Shown here in pieces: positions 4,984 to 12,074 of a stretch of DNA of 12,779 bases; position 1 is the first letter of the stretch, and each line of letters begins with the position of its first letter. The notes beneath the pieces are model-generated. The model ran no database searches and had not been told where the DNA came from. It saw only the letters and a program-made list of their open reading frames with translations. Source of the DNA: DASUPK01 sp036505735 (GTDB lineage: Bacteria; Actinomycetota; Thermoleophilia; Solirubrobacterales; 70-9); the NCBI GenBank assembly GCA_036505735.1, contig DASXSZ010000022.1, positions 1 through 12,779 on the forward strand, written 5' to 3'. The translations under genes were made by a program, and so were the position numbers.

Positions 4984-5874
4984 TCAGACCAGGCTGATCG
5001 GATCGCCCTTGCGGATCGTCCCGGTCGCTTCCGCGACGGCATAGACGCCGGCGCAGGGGTAGAGCGCACCTGCAACGTCGATCCGGTTGTGCTGGGCAAG
5101 GGCCTTGAGGACCCGACCATCCTTCGGGAGGTCCTCCTGCGGAAGGCTTGGCATCACGCAACGAGGATCTGGCAAGGACACGCCGATCTTTACGTCGTCG
5201 CCGATCGCGAGCGTGCGACCGACCCACTCGTTCTCGACGAAGCCGGGCTGGCTGGTATCGACGATGACGTTCATTCGAAACCGCCGGGTGTCGAAGCGGC
5301 TCTCTGGTTCGAATTCGCCCAGCTGTTCCAGGGTTGACGTCGTGAGCACGCTGAGCGGGAAGAGGTCGAAGAACGAGCCTTCGGGGACCGCCGAGGGGAG
5401 CCCCCGCTCGTTGAAGAACGCCGCACCGAGCTGCGCTTCGACGACCTCGTCGCGGTGTCCCTCAGGGTCGTAGTTCTCCTCGTCAGGGTGGTACTGATCG
5501 ATCGTGTAGCCGTTCTGCGCGGCGCGCGCCAGCTCCACGTCGCGGCCGAAAAAGCGCGAGAGGACAGCGTCGGCATCCGCCGCGTCGCTCATCACCGAGC
5601 TGCCATCGGCGAGCTCGATCCGCGCCGGTGGAAGCTCCTCGCCCGGGCTCGGCGGTTCGACGAACGCGGCCCGGCACCCGAGCAGGTTGGGCCACAGCTT
5701 CGGGTTCTTCGCGCTCGCCACCTTGCCCGTTTCCCTGTCTCGGATCGCGAAAGCGCGGTCGCCGACGATCCCGCCCTCACCCAGGTCGGCCGCGTCGAGC
5801 TCCTCGCCGCGCATCGACTTGACAGGGAATCGCCACAGTGCGCGAATCGTGCCAACAGGCTCGCCTGAGTTCAT
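4984..5874 (-). CDS. MOSC domain protein with N-terminal β-barrel domain
   Basis: A 296-residue protein in two parts: the MOSC N-terminal β-barrel (about 5-125, with IRALWRFPVKSMRGEEL at 10-26 and GIVGDRAFAIRD at 35-46), then the MOSC domain (about 140-296). MOSC domains act in sulfur or molybdenum-cofactor chemistry, as in molybdenum-cofactor sulfurases and the mARC/YcbX/YiiM reductases. The conserved cysteine that binds the molybdenum is probably Cys239 (LPDPRCVMPSLPQEDLP). FDTRRFRMNVIVD at 194-206 is also typical. Overall it looks like the stand-alone YcbX-type proteins that reduce N-hydroxylated compounds, but no ferredoxin domain or electron-transfer partner is present. It starts 45 bases after the hydrolase-cyclase stop on the same strand, so it may be the last gene of that transcript. 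Confidence 0.9.
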   Translation of the reverse strand: MNSGEPVGTIRALWRFPVKSMRGEELDAADLGEGGIVGDRAFAIRDRETGKVASAKNPKLWPNLLGCRAAFVEPPSPGEELPPARIELADGSSVMSDAADADAVLSRFFGRDVELARAAQNGYTIDQYHPDEENYDPEGHRDEVVEAQLGAAFFNERGLPSAVPEGSFFDLFPLSVLTTSTLEQLGEFEPESRFDTRRFRMNVIVDTSQPGFVENEWVGRTLAIGDDVKIGVSLPDPRCVMPSLPQEDLPKDGRVLKALAQHNRIDVAGALYPCAGVYAVAEATGTIRKGDPISLV

Positions 5875-5919
5875 TCTTCGGGGTTAGCCTAGGCCCGGGC
5901 GGCGTGGCGGTCAACGGCT

Positions 5920-7320
5920 TTAGGGGGCTGCCGCGAACAGCCGCCATTCATCGGAGATTCCCTTGAGCTGCTGCCTGCCGCGGTCGGCGAACTCAATCCC
6001 CGATCCGGCGACGAGATCCTTGACGGTGCTGGTGACGAGCACCTCCCCCGCGCCGGCCAGGGCTCCGACGCGAGCCGCGAGGTGGACCGCGATCCCGCCG
6101 ACGTCCTCATCCATCACCTCGACCTCGCCGGAATGGAGGCCGACGCGCACCTCCAGACCATTGGAGCGGGCCGTCTCCGCGATCGCGCCCCCACAGCGGA
6201 TCGCGCGCGCCGGGCCGTCGAAGGTGGCGAGGCAGCCGTCGCCGAGCGTCTTCACCTCGCGTCCGCGAAACCGCTCGAGCTCCCGCCGCACCGCGGCCTG
6301 ATGCGCTGCGAGCAGCTCCCGCCAGCGCGCATCCCCGAGCTCCGTGGCTCGCTCCGTCGAGCCGACGATGTCGGTGAACATCACCGTGGCCAGCACGCGG
6401 TCGGGCTCGGCCACCGAGCGGGTGCCGGTCAGGAACTCCTCGATCTCCCCGACCACGGCGTCCGAATCGCCCGCCCAGGGCACATGGTCGATCCCAGGTA
6501 GCTCCACGTACCGGGCGCCCGGGATCTGCGCGGCGAGCTCCTCGCCGGCGCGTCGATTGACGACCCGGTCGCCGCGCCGGTGGATGACGAGCGTCGGAAC
6601 ACGGATCGTCGGCAGGACGGCCCGCACGTCGATGTCGAGGAACATCTCGAAGATCTGCTGGACCATCGCCGGACTCGCGGAGGAGCGCTCCATGCGGGCC
6701 GTGAACTCCGCCGCGTCGGGATTGCCGGCGAAGCTCGGAGAGAAGAGCTCGACCATCCCCTCCGCGTGTTGTCCCCAGTAGGGGGCGATGAACTCGGCGG
6801 CGGACTCGCGAAGCGCCTCCGCGGGCGCGGCCCAGGGGTAGTCGGGCGCCTCGGTGGTGCGCCCCATGGCGCCGTGGAGCACCAGGGCCGTCACCCGCTC
6901 GGGGTGAGTGGCCGCGAACAGGACGCTCATCGGCCCGCCCTCGGAGATCCCGAAGAGGGCCGCCCGCTCGGATCCGGCGGCGTCCATCACCGCGCGGACG
7001 TCGTCGATCCGCAGCTCGAGGGTCGGCACCTCGGTGACCGGGTCGGAGAGCCCGGTGCCGCGCTTGTCGAAGATGATCAGGCGCGAGAACGAGGCGAGCC
7101 GCTCGAAGAAGCGGGCCTGGGGAGGCGACTCCCACTGAAGCTCGAGGTGGGTGGCGAAGCCGAGGACGAGGACCAGGTCGATCGGCCCGTCGCCGACGAC
7201 CTGGTAGGCGATCGAGGCGTCGCCGGACTTGGCGTACCGGGTCTCAGGGGAGCTCAGCGCGATCCTGAGCCGAATGGTATCCCGGACCCTACTCAGGACC
7301 GCCGATCCGTTGACTGTCAC
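5920..7320 (-). CDS. α/β-hydrolase fused to class III adenylate/guanylate cyclase
   Basis: A two-domain protein of about 466 residues, numbered from the GTG at 7320. Residues 24-300 are an α/β-hydrolase with a plausible triad: Ser126 in GISEG, Asp251 (HRRGDRVV) and His279 (GIDHVPW). Residues 310-466 are a class III cyclase: VMFTDIVGST holds one metal Asp (317), VKTLGDG holds Lys357 and the second metal Asp361, and AARV holds Arg417. The position usually filled by Asn in the VNxAxR motif is His413. The same architecture occurs in M. tuberculosis Rv1900c (LipJ), which makes cAMP. The product is probably a cyclic nucleotide, perhaps controlled by ligand or lipid binding to the hydrolase part. 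The start is uncertain: the frame is open to a TTG at 7347, and homologues as I recall them begin near PETRYAKSGD, which would fit a CTG at 7257 with CAGGA before it. Confidence 0.9.
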   Translation of the reverse strand: MTVNGSAVLSRVRDTIRLRIALSSPETRYAKSGDASIAYQVVGDGPIDLVLVLGFATHLELQWESPPQARFFERLASFSRLIIFDKRGTGLSDPVTEVPTLELRIDDVRAVMDAAGSERAALFGISEGGPMSVLFAATHPERVTALVLHGAMGRTTEAPDYPWAAPAEALRESAAEFIAPYWGQHAEGMVELFSPSFAGNPDAAEFTARMERSSASPAMVQQIFEMFLDIDVRAVLPTIRVPTLVIHRRGDRVVNRRAGEELAAQIPGARYVELPGIDHVPWAGDSDAVVGEIEEFLTGTRSVAEPDRVLATVMFTDIVGSTERATELGDARWRELLAAHQAAVRRELERFRGREVKTLGDGCLATFDGPARAIRCGGAIAETARSNGLEVRVGLHSGEVEVMDEDVGGIAVHLAARVGALAGAGEVLVTSTVKDLVAGSGIEFADRGRQQLKGISDEWRLFAAAP

Positions 7321-7400
7321 CAGCGCCAGCGCCGACCAGGTCGGCAAGCTGGTTGAGGCGATCTCGACGGGCTGAGGAACAACCCGCTCGGGTCTTGCGC

Positions 7401-8021
7401 CTAGTCGATCGGCCGCATTACCTGTTCCGGGAGGCGACCAAGCCCCGATTGAGCGGAGGGGTGGGTCTCAGGATCGAGGTAGCGTTCGATCGTCCGCTCC
7501 AGGCCCCGTCGTCGGGCAAGCGCGGCAAGCGGCGGGAACAGGAGCCTTTGAACGGCATCGGGCGGTTTCCGGTAGCGAATCTCCCGGCGATAACGGGTGG
7601 CAAGTAGCGCACCGAGGAGCGGGGAGGGGCGCCCCTCGGCGTTGGTGTGGCCCTCGGTGCAGAGGCCCCAGGCGACGAGAATCGCCTCCTCGAAGCGCAG
7701 CGCCGGCTCGATCCGGACGCGCATCTGCACCTCGTCCTGGCCTGCATTCCACCACCGGTGCCACGTCCCCGGCACGACGGTGACCTCCTCTCCCGCTGCC
7801 AGCGTGCGCTCCTCCCCGTCGAGAAGGAAGGTGATCCGCCCGGCCTTGACCTCGAGATGTTCGGCACAGACATCGTGCACGTGCTCGCCACCCGGGACAA
7901 AGCCGCCCGCTTCGACGGCGAAGTCGGTGACGATGCGGGAGCCCCCGCTCTCCTCGGCGGACTCGACGAGCATCGCCTTCTCGCCGGTCAGCGGGTTCCA
8001 GACGACGTCGCCGGCACGCAC
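7401..8021 (-). CDS. Cupin domain protein
   Basis: A 206-residue protein when started at the GTG at 8021. The N-terminal half is a single cupin β-barrel. Its first motif gives the usual metal ligands His47, His49 and Glu54 (EHVHDVCAEH), and motif 2 gives His88 (VVPGTWHRWWNAG). The C-terminal half is helical (EAILVAWGLCTEGHTNAEGR onward, then RYRREIRYRKPP) and resembles the tail of a common actinobacterial cupin group of unknown substrate. The frame is open to a TTG at 8066, but the extra 15 residues are basic and unlike the family, and GGAGGGG lies before the GTG, so the shorter form is preferred. The gene is first in a likely three-gene run with the hydrolase-cyclase (80-base gap) and the MOSC gene. 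It could be a metal-dependent enzyme or a small-molecule sensor. Confidence 0.85.
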   Translation of the reverse strand: MRAGDVVWNPLTGEKAMLVESAEESGGSRIVTDFAVEAGGFVPGGEHVHDVCAEHLEVKAGRITFLLDGEERTLAAGEEVTVVPGTWHRWWNAGQDEVQMRVRIEPALRFEEAILVAWGLCTEGHTNAEGRPSPLLGALLATRYRREIRYRKPPDAVQRLLFPPLAALARRRGLERTIERYLDPETHPSAQSGLGRLPEQVMRPID

Positions 8022-8105
8022 CCAGGCAAGGCTACCCCTCCGCGACCGACGCGGTGTTCCCTTCAAACTCGATGGGAAGGGCCTCTGTGCGGGAAGGGGC
8101 CGCGC

Positions 8106-9329
8106 CTAGCGGCGCCCGGAGTCCGAGCGGCGACGTCCCCGGCGGTTGCGAGGGGGTCGCGCGCTGTAGGTCCTCGGGCCGCCGTTGCCGGAGTGCTGGC
8201 GAGCGGCGTGTTCGAAGCCCGGTCCTGAGTCGAACTCCTCGTGGAGTCCCAGCTCCGCGGCGACCTTGCGCATGTCGCGGTGCTGGTCGGGGAGGACGAA
8301 GCTGGCGGCGACGCCCGAGGCGCCGGCGCGCCCGGTGCGGCCGGTGCGGTGGACGTAGGCGTCGCGGTCCTCCGGGGCGTCGAAGTTGATCACGTGGGTG
8401 ATGTCCTCGACGTCGATGCCACGGGACGCGAGGTCGGTGGCCACCAGCGTGTCGCAGTCGCCGCGCTCGAAGCTGGCGAGGGCATGGCGGCGCTGGCTCT
8501 GGGACTTGTTGCCGTGCATCGCGAGGGCGCGGACCTGCGCACGGCCGAGCCTCTTCACCAGCCGGTCGGCGCCGCGCTTGGTGCGGACGAAGATCAGGGT
8601 GCGGCCGCGCTCTTGATCGCGGAGCTCCTTGACGAGCGCGTCCACCTTGGCCTCGTGGGAGAGGTGGAGGAAGCGGTGCTCGACCTCCGTGGGCCTCTCG
8701 CCCTTCGGCCTGTGGACGTGGCGTCGGGGGTTGCGTGTGTAGGAGGCGGCGAGCTTGCCGGGCGCCCCCTCGAGCGTCGCCGAGAAGAAGAGCGTCTGGC
8801 GATCGCGGGGCATCTTCGCCACGATCCGATCGATCGCGGGCTTGAAGCCGATGTCGAGCATGCGGTCGGCCTCGTCGAGGACGAGGATCGAGATCCGCTT
8901 CAGATCGAAGGCACCGCGCTCCAGTTGATCCTCGAGGCGGCCCGGGGTCGCGACCACGATGTGTGCATCGGCGGCCTTCTTGCCCTGCCCGTGGATGCCG
9001 ACGCCGCCGAAGACCGCCGCGACCTTGAGCGCACGGGAGTGCGCGATCGAACGGAGCTCGTCGACGATCTGCTCGGCGAGCTCGCGGGTGGGCGCGAGGA
9101 CGAGGGCCGCGGGGCGGCGCGACTCGACCTCGATGCGCTCGACCAGCGGAATGCCGAAGGCGAGCGTCTTGCCCGATCCGGTCGGCGACTGGACGAGGAC
9201 GTCCTCACCCGCGAGGACGTCGGCGATGCAGAGCCTCTGAACGGCGAAGGGCTCGGTGATGCCGCGCTTGGCGAGCGCGCCCAAGACTGGGCGAGACACG
9301 CCGAGATCGGCGAATGATTCGGATGACAT
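8106..9329 (-). CDS. DEAD-box ATP-dependent RNA helicase
   Basis: A 407-residue RNA helicase that would unwind short RNA duplexes, as in ribosome assembly, mRNA turnover or cold adaptation. Motifs in order: F-Q motif (SFADLG at 5-10, AVQ at 29-31), Walker A SPTGSGKT (48-55), PTRELA (80-85), TPGR (128-131), DEAD (152-155), SAT (183-185), then the second domain with IFVRTKRGADRL (246-257), ATDLASRGIDV (297-307) and HRTGRTGR (327-334). The tail from about 380 is rich in Arg and Gly (PRNRRGRRR) and probably binds RNA. The ATG at 9329 is chosen for AAGGAG ten bases before it; the same frame runs on upstream to 10091, but that stretch is shadow over other genes. The leader is about 110 bases or more and has a promoter-like box shared with the cold-shock gene. 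Confidence 0.96.
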   Translation of the reverse strand: MSSESFADLGVSRPVLGALAKRGITEPFAVQRLCIADVLAGEDVLVQSPTGSGKTLAFGIPLVERIEVESRRPAALVLAPTRELAEQIVDELRSIAHSRALKVAAVFGGVGIHGQGKKAADAHIVVATPGRLEDQLERGAFDLKRISILVLDEADRMLDIGFKPAIDRIVAKMPRDRQTLFFSATLEGAPGKLAASYTRNPRRHVHRPKGERPTEVEHRFLHLSHEAKVDALVKELRDQERGRTLIFVRTKRGADRLVKRLGRAQVRALAMHGNKSQSQRRHALASFERGDCDTLVATDLASRGIDVEDITHVINFDAPEDRDAYVHRTGRTGRAGASGVAASFVLPDQHRDMRKVAAELGLHEEFDSGPGFEHAARQHSGNGGPRTYSARPPRNRRGRRRSDSGRR

Positions 9330-9444
9330 TTGGTGCTTACTCCTTATGTGCGTTGGGGAGATCCTGTGACCCGCAACGCGCATTCGGAGCGCAGGGAGGG
9401 AACGGAACCTCTCGGGGACCCGGTTGGTCGACCCGACGGCGACC

Positions 9445-9453
9445 ACCGTAGCA
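9445..9453 (-). promoter_or_regulatory. Possible extended -10 promoter of the helicase gene
   Basis: On the minus strand TGCTACGGT (9453-9445) fits TGnTAnnnT. Transcription would begin near 9438, leaving a leader of about 108 bases before the ATG at 9329. The ten bases TGCTACGGTG are identical to the box upstream of the cold-shock gene at 1648. No good -35 is seen; the bases before it belong to a hairpin. Confidence 0.35.
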
Positions 9454-9455
9454 GG

Positions 9456-9477
9456 CCGCCCGGTTCGGACCGGGCGG
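9456..9477 (-). terminator. Hairpin after the first zinc-ribbon gene
   Basis: A perfect 9-base stem, CCGCCCGGT (9456-9464) and ACCGGGCGG (9469-9477), has a 4-base loop. It starts eight bases beyond the stop of the minus-strand gene at 9485. No T run follows, as is common for actinobacterial terminators. It also lies just upstream of the possible helicase promoter, so it would insulate the two genes. Confidence 0.5.
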
Positions 9478-9484
9478 GCGCTCC

Positions 9485-9847
9485 CTAGACCTCGCTGCCG
9501 GACTCCATCCCCAGGCGGGTCCGCGCCCTTCGCACAGAGAAGGTCGACGTGCCGCAGGCCTTGGCGATCACGTTGTCCTGGCGGTCGGGATCGCGCTTGA
9601 TCTCGAACTCGATGCGGGCCTGGGAGCGGATCTGCTGCCGCCGCTGCGAGGGGGTGTCCTCGTCGACGCCGTCGAGCCCCGCCTCGCCCGCCATGTCCCG
9701 GCGGCAGGAGAGGCAGTAGAGCTCGCCGTCCTCCTTCACCCAGGTGGCCGGCAGGCGAGGGCGCTCGACCTTGGGGGAGAAGCTGACCGTCATGTCGCAA
9801 CGGGCACATGTCCAAGCCGGTGCGCCCGCTGACTCGACATTCGTCAC
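9485..9847 (-). CDS. Zinc-ribbon protein with helix-turn-helix-like C-terminus (copy A)
   Basis: A 120-residue protein of unknown function. Cys14, Cys17, Cys45 and Cys48 (WTCARC and YCLSCRR) form a zinc ribbon. A charged linker follows (DEDTPSQRRQQIRSQARIEFEIKRDP), then a helix-turn-helix-like end (NVIAKACGTSTFSVRRARTRLG, 92-113), which would suit a small DNA-binding regulator. It is about 60% identical by eye to the protein at 10854-11231; the two flank a membrane protein gene. The GTG at 9847 is chosen because the paralogue begins at the matching place; the same frame is open to 9958 but upstream it overlaps the divergent gene. No strong ribosome site is visible. Its role and target are unknown. 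Confidence 0.8.
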   Translation of the reverse strand: MTNVESAGAPAWTCARCDMTVSFSPKVERPRLPATWVKEDGELYCLSCRRDMAGEAGLDGVDEDTPSQRRQQIRSQARIEFEIKRDPDRQDNVIAKACGTSTFSVRRARTRLGMESGSEV

Positions 9848-9938
9848 CGACCCAGTGTAGGGATGGGCCAGGAGGGTTAGGCTGTGTGGGAATGAGTCGG
9901 TCCATTTGATCCGCGCACGGGTGGCGGCCATCCGATCG

Positions 9939-10844
9939 ATGTTTCGCCGGCACCCCACCGCGGTGAGCCTGGCGGGGGGAACCTTGGTGGCGATCGCGCT
10001 GGCGATCGGGCTTGCAGGTCACGGTCACGAGTTCGTGGTCGCGCTCCGCTCCGCGCCGTTCTGGGTCCTCGGCCTCGCGGTCGCGCTTCACGTCTTCTGG
10101 CTGCTCGCCCGCAGCGAGGCCTGGAATGTCTGCATCGATGCGGCAGGGGGCAGCGTCGGCCGCCGGCGGACCTACCGCGCCTCGAGCATCGGCTATCTCG
10201 GGAACGTCTTCAACGGCCAGTTCGGCCTGGCGGTGCGGATCGCCGCGCTGCGGCGCTCGGCCCCAACCGACTGCCCACGCGCCCCGGTGCTGCTTGCCGC
10301 CGAGCTGCCGATTGTCGTGATCGAGGCGGCGCTCGCGGCAATCTGCTCCTTCACCCTGGTCGGGCCTCTGGGCGTCCCCTGGTGGGTGCCGCTGGTCTGC
10401 TTCGCCTTCATGGCGGCCGTGATCGGCGGCATGCAGCGAGTGGCGCGGAACCGGCGCGAGGGCTTCTGGACCGGCATCGCCGTGTTGCGCGGCATGCAGG
10501 GCCGCAGCCGGATCATCGCCCTGGTCTGCGTTGCGGTGGTGCTCCAGATCGCGCGTAACTGGCTGCTCCTCAACTGGAGCGGTGTCGACGCCTCGGTGCT
10601 CGACTCGACCGCGCTGCTGATCGGTCTGGCCGTGGTCGGGCTATTCCCGGTCGGCCCGAGCCTGGGCGCGGCCGCGGCAGTCCTCATCCTCGGCACCAAC
10701 GGCGTGGCGGCCTCCGCCGCCGCCGGGGCACTGTTGACGGCGACCGCCGCCGGCGGCGCGCTCTGTTTCGCGAGCTGGGCGCTGGTGGACCGGCTCTGGC
10801 TGCGGCGGGCGCCGACCCAGGCGCTTCCAGCCCCGGCCGCTTAA
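9939..10844 (+). CDS. Flippase-like integral membrane protein (LPG synthase transmembrane / UPF0104 type)
   Basis: A roughly 301-residue multi-pass inner-membrane protein. Hydrophobic segments are visible near residues 8-26, 38-57, 116-136, 141-162, 186-203, 220-240, 243-266 and 267-286. The loop RSEAWNVCIDAAGGSVGR then RRTYRASSIGYLGNVFNGQFGLAVRIAAL matches the conserved pattern of the lysylphosphatidylglycerol-synthase transmembrane family (Pfam LPG_synthase_TM, UPF0104/YbhN), whose members are thought to move or modify lipids across the membrane. It lacks the soluble aminoacyl-transfer domain of MprF, so a transport role is more likely than synthesis. The start is uncertain: ATG at 9939 is chosen, but TTG at 9906 is in frame and adds a basic 11-residue extension. 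It is divergent from one zinc-ribbon gene and converges on the other. Confidence 0.82.
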   Translation: MFRRHPTAVSLAGGTLVAIALAIGLAGHGHEFVVALRSAPFWVLGLAVALHVFWLLARSEAWNVCIDAAGGSVGRRRTYRASSIGYLGNVFNGQFGLAVRIAALRRSAPTDCPRAPVLLAAELPIVVIEAALAAICSFTLVGPLGVPWWVPLVCFAFMAAVIGGMQRVARNRREGFWTGIAVLRGMQGRSRIIALVCVAVVLQIARNWLLLNWSGVDASVLDSTALLIGLAVVGLFPVGPSLGAAAAVLILGTNGVAASAAAGALLTATAAGGALCFASWALVDRLWLRRAPTQALPAPAA

Positions 10845-10853
10845 CCCGCCGCC

Positions 10854-11231
10854 CTACGCGCGTGGCTCGGCCGGGCGCCTCGACTGCAGCCCGAGCCGGA
10901 CGCGCGCCTCTTTCACCGCCTTCACGGAGGTGTGGCAGGCCTTGGCGATCCGGGTGTCCTCGCGCTCGGGGCGACGCTTCAACTCGAATTCGATCCGGGC
11001 GCGCGACTCGACCTGCCCGCGGCGCTCGGCCGAAGTCTCTTCGTCGAGCCGAGCCAACGCGGCCTCCCCGGCCCGCTCACGACGGCAGACGAGGCAGTAG
11101 AGCTCGCCGTCCTCGCGGATCCAGGTCGCGGGCAGCTCCGGGCGCTCGACCTCGGCCATCCAGCTGACGGTCACCTCACAGCGAGAACAGGTCCAATCCG
11201 CCGCGGCCGGCTCAACAGTCGTCTCGGGCAT
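10854..11231 (-). CDS. Zinc-ribbon protein with helix-turn-helix-like C-terminus (copy B)
   Basis: A 125-residue paralogue of the 9485-9847 protein. It keeps the four zinc cysteines (Cys15, Cys18, Cys46, Cys49; WTCSRC and YCLVCRR), the strand PATWIREDGELY between them, the acidic-to-basic linker (ARIEFELKRRP), and the end RIAKACHTSVKAVKEARVRLG (94-114) expected to fold as a helix-turn-helix. A fifth cysteine in IAKAC is shared by both copies. The two differ most at the ends and in the second helix (SVKAVKEAR against STFSVRRAR), the part that would read DNA, so they may have different targets. It starts with ATG at 11231 after GGTGGAG, a good ribosome site. Its stop is nine bases from that of the converging flippase-like gene. 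Function unknown. Confidence 0.84.
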   Translation of the reverse strand: MPETTVEPAAADWTCSRCEVTVSWMAEVERPELPATWIREDGELYCLVCRRERAGEAALARLDEETSAERRGQVESRARIEFELKRRPEREDTRIAKACHTSVKAVKEARVRLGLQSRRPAEPRA

Positions 11232-11341
11232 CTAGCTCCACCTTCCTGACCCTCTGGACGAATTCGCGCGAGGGAAGAGGGAAGAGCCGTCGGGCGAATG
11301 CTCTCTTCCAGAGTACTCCTCGGCTCCGACCCTGAGTGCAA

Positions 11342-12046
11342 TCAACCCCACGACGGCTCGGTCATGGGGCGGAAGCTGGTGGTCAGGACCCGCATTCCCC
11401 TGGGCCGCGTCACCGTGAACAGCACCACGTCGGCTACCTCGTCCGGCGTCAGCATGCCCTCGAGCTCGGGATCGCCCTCCTCACGACCGGCCCCGATGGC
11501 GAAATTCGTCTTCACTCCGCCGGGACAGATGCAGGTGGCTCGCACACCCCGCTCGCGCAACTCATGGTCGAGGGCGCGGGTGAAGCCCACCTGGCCGAAC
11601 TTCGACGCGTTGTAGACCGCCTCACCAGGGAGGGCCCGGAGGCCGGCCACGCTTGCAAGAGAGACGAAGTCTCCCTCGCCCGCCGCGATCAGGTGGGGCA
11701 GCGTCGCCGCCGCCGTGTAGAGGGTGCCCTTGAGGTTCACGTCGATCATCGCCTCGAGCCGCTCCGGGTCGAGCTCGAGGAAGGGCCCGTAGGCGCCCAG
11801 GCCGGCGTTCGCGACCACGACGTCGAGGCGGCCGAAGCGATCGACGACAGCGTCCGCGGCGCTGCCGACCGCGCCGCGATCGCGGACATCGCAGGCCAAG
11901 CCGAGCGAACGCTCGAGCCCGAGGTCGTCCCCTCGTCGCGAGAGCAGTCCGACCGACGCGCCGGCCTGATGCAGCTTGCGCGCCACCGCCGCGCCGATGC
12001 CACCGCTTGCGCCGGTGATCAGCGCGACCTTCCCTTCCATCTCCAT
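11342..12046 (-). CDS. Short-chain dehydrogenase/reductase
   Basis: A 234-residue classical SDR, an NAD(P)-dependent alcohol dehydrogenase or ketone reductase of the cytosol. The Rossmann glycine motif TGASGGIG is at 11-18, the NAG motif at 80-82, Asn104 (DVNLKG), the catalytic Ser132 (SLASVAG), Tyr145 and Lys149 (YNASK), and PGGVKT at 175-180. Ser36-Arg37-Arg38 after β-strand 2 favours NADPH over NADH. Length is normal for the family. The ATG at 12046 has GGAGGACATC before it; a second in-frame ATG two codons later is less well placed. It starts 28 bases after the stop of the upstream thiamine-diphosphate gene, so the two are probably one operon and the SDR may act on that enzyme's product. 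Substrate unknown. Confidence 0.92.
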   Translation of the reverse strand: MEMEGKVALITGASGGIGAAVARKLHQAGASVGLLSRRGDDLGLERSLGLACDVRDRGAVGSAADAVVDRFGRLDVVVANAGLGAYGPFLELDPERLEAMIDVNLKGTLYTAAATLPHLIAAGEGDFVSLASVAGLRALPGEAVYNASKFGQVGFTRALDHELRERGVRATCICPGGVKTNFAIGAGREEGDPELEGMLTPDEVADVVLFTVTRPRGMRVLTTSFRPMTEPSWG

Positions 12047-12074
12047 GATGTCCTCCGTTCGACTGGTAACGGAC

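Noticed and set aside
6107..7135. 342-residue minus-strand frame inside the hydrolase-cyclase gene, other phase
   Set aside because: It is Arg-rich shadow with no domain; the correct phase shows both domains and their catalytic residues.
8022..8105. Repeated GGCCC(C)TTCCC words between the helicase stop and the cupin start
   Set aside because: The words are low complexity in GC-rich DNA and form only weak 5-6 base stems, with no clear function.
8241..9317. 358-residue plus-strand frame antisense to the helicase
   Set aside because: It is a mirror of a highly conserved helicase gene, with no ribosome site or recognisable domain.
9330..10091. Upstream extension of the helicase frame to 661 residues
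   Set aside because: The extra part crosses the zinc-ribbon gene and the start of the flippase-like gene and has no conserved sequence; the ATG at 9329 has its own ribosome site.
11232..11341. Imperfect GGAAGAG/GCTCTTCC hairpin in the gap after the dehydrogenase
   Set aside because: The stem is short and bulged with a 12-base loop and no T run; it is too weak to call a terminator.
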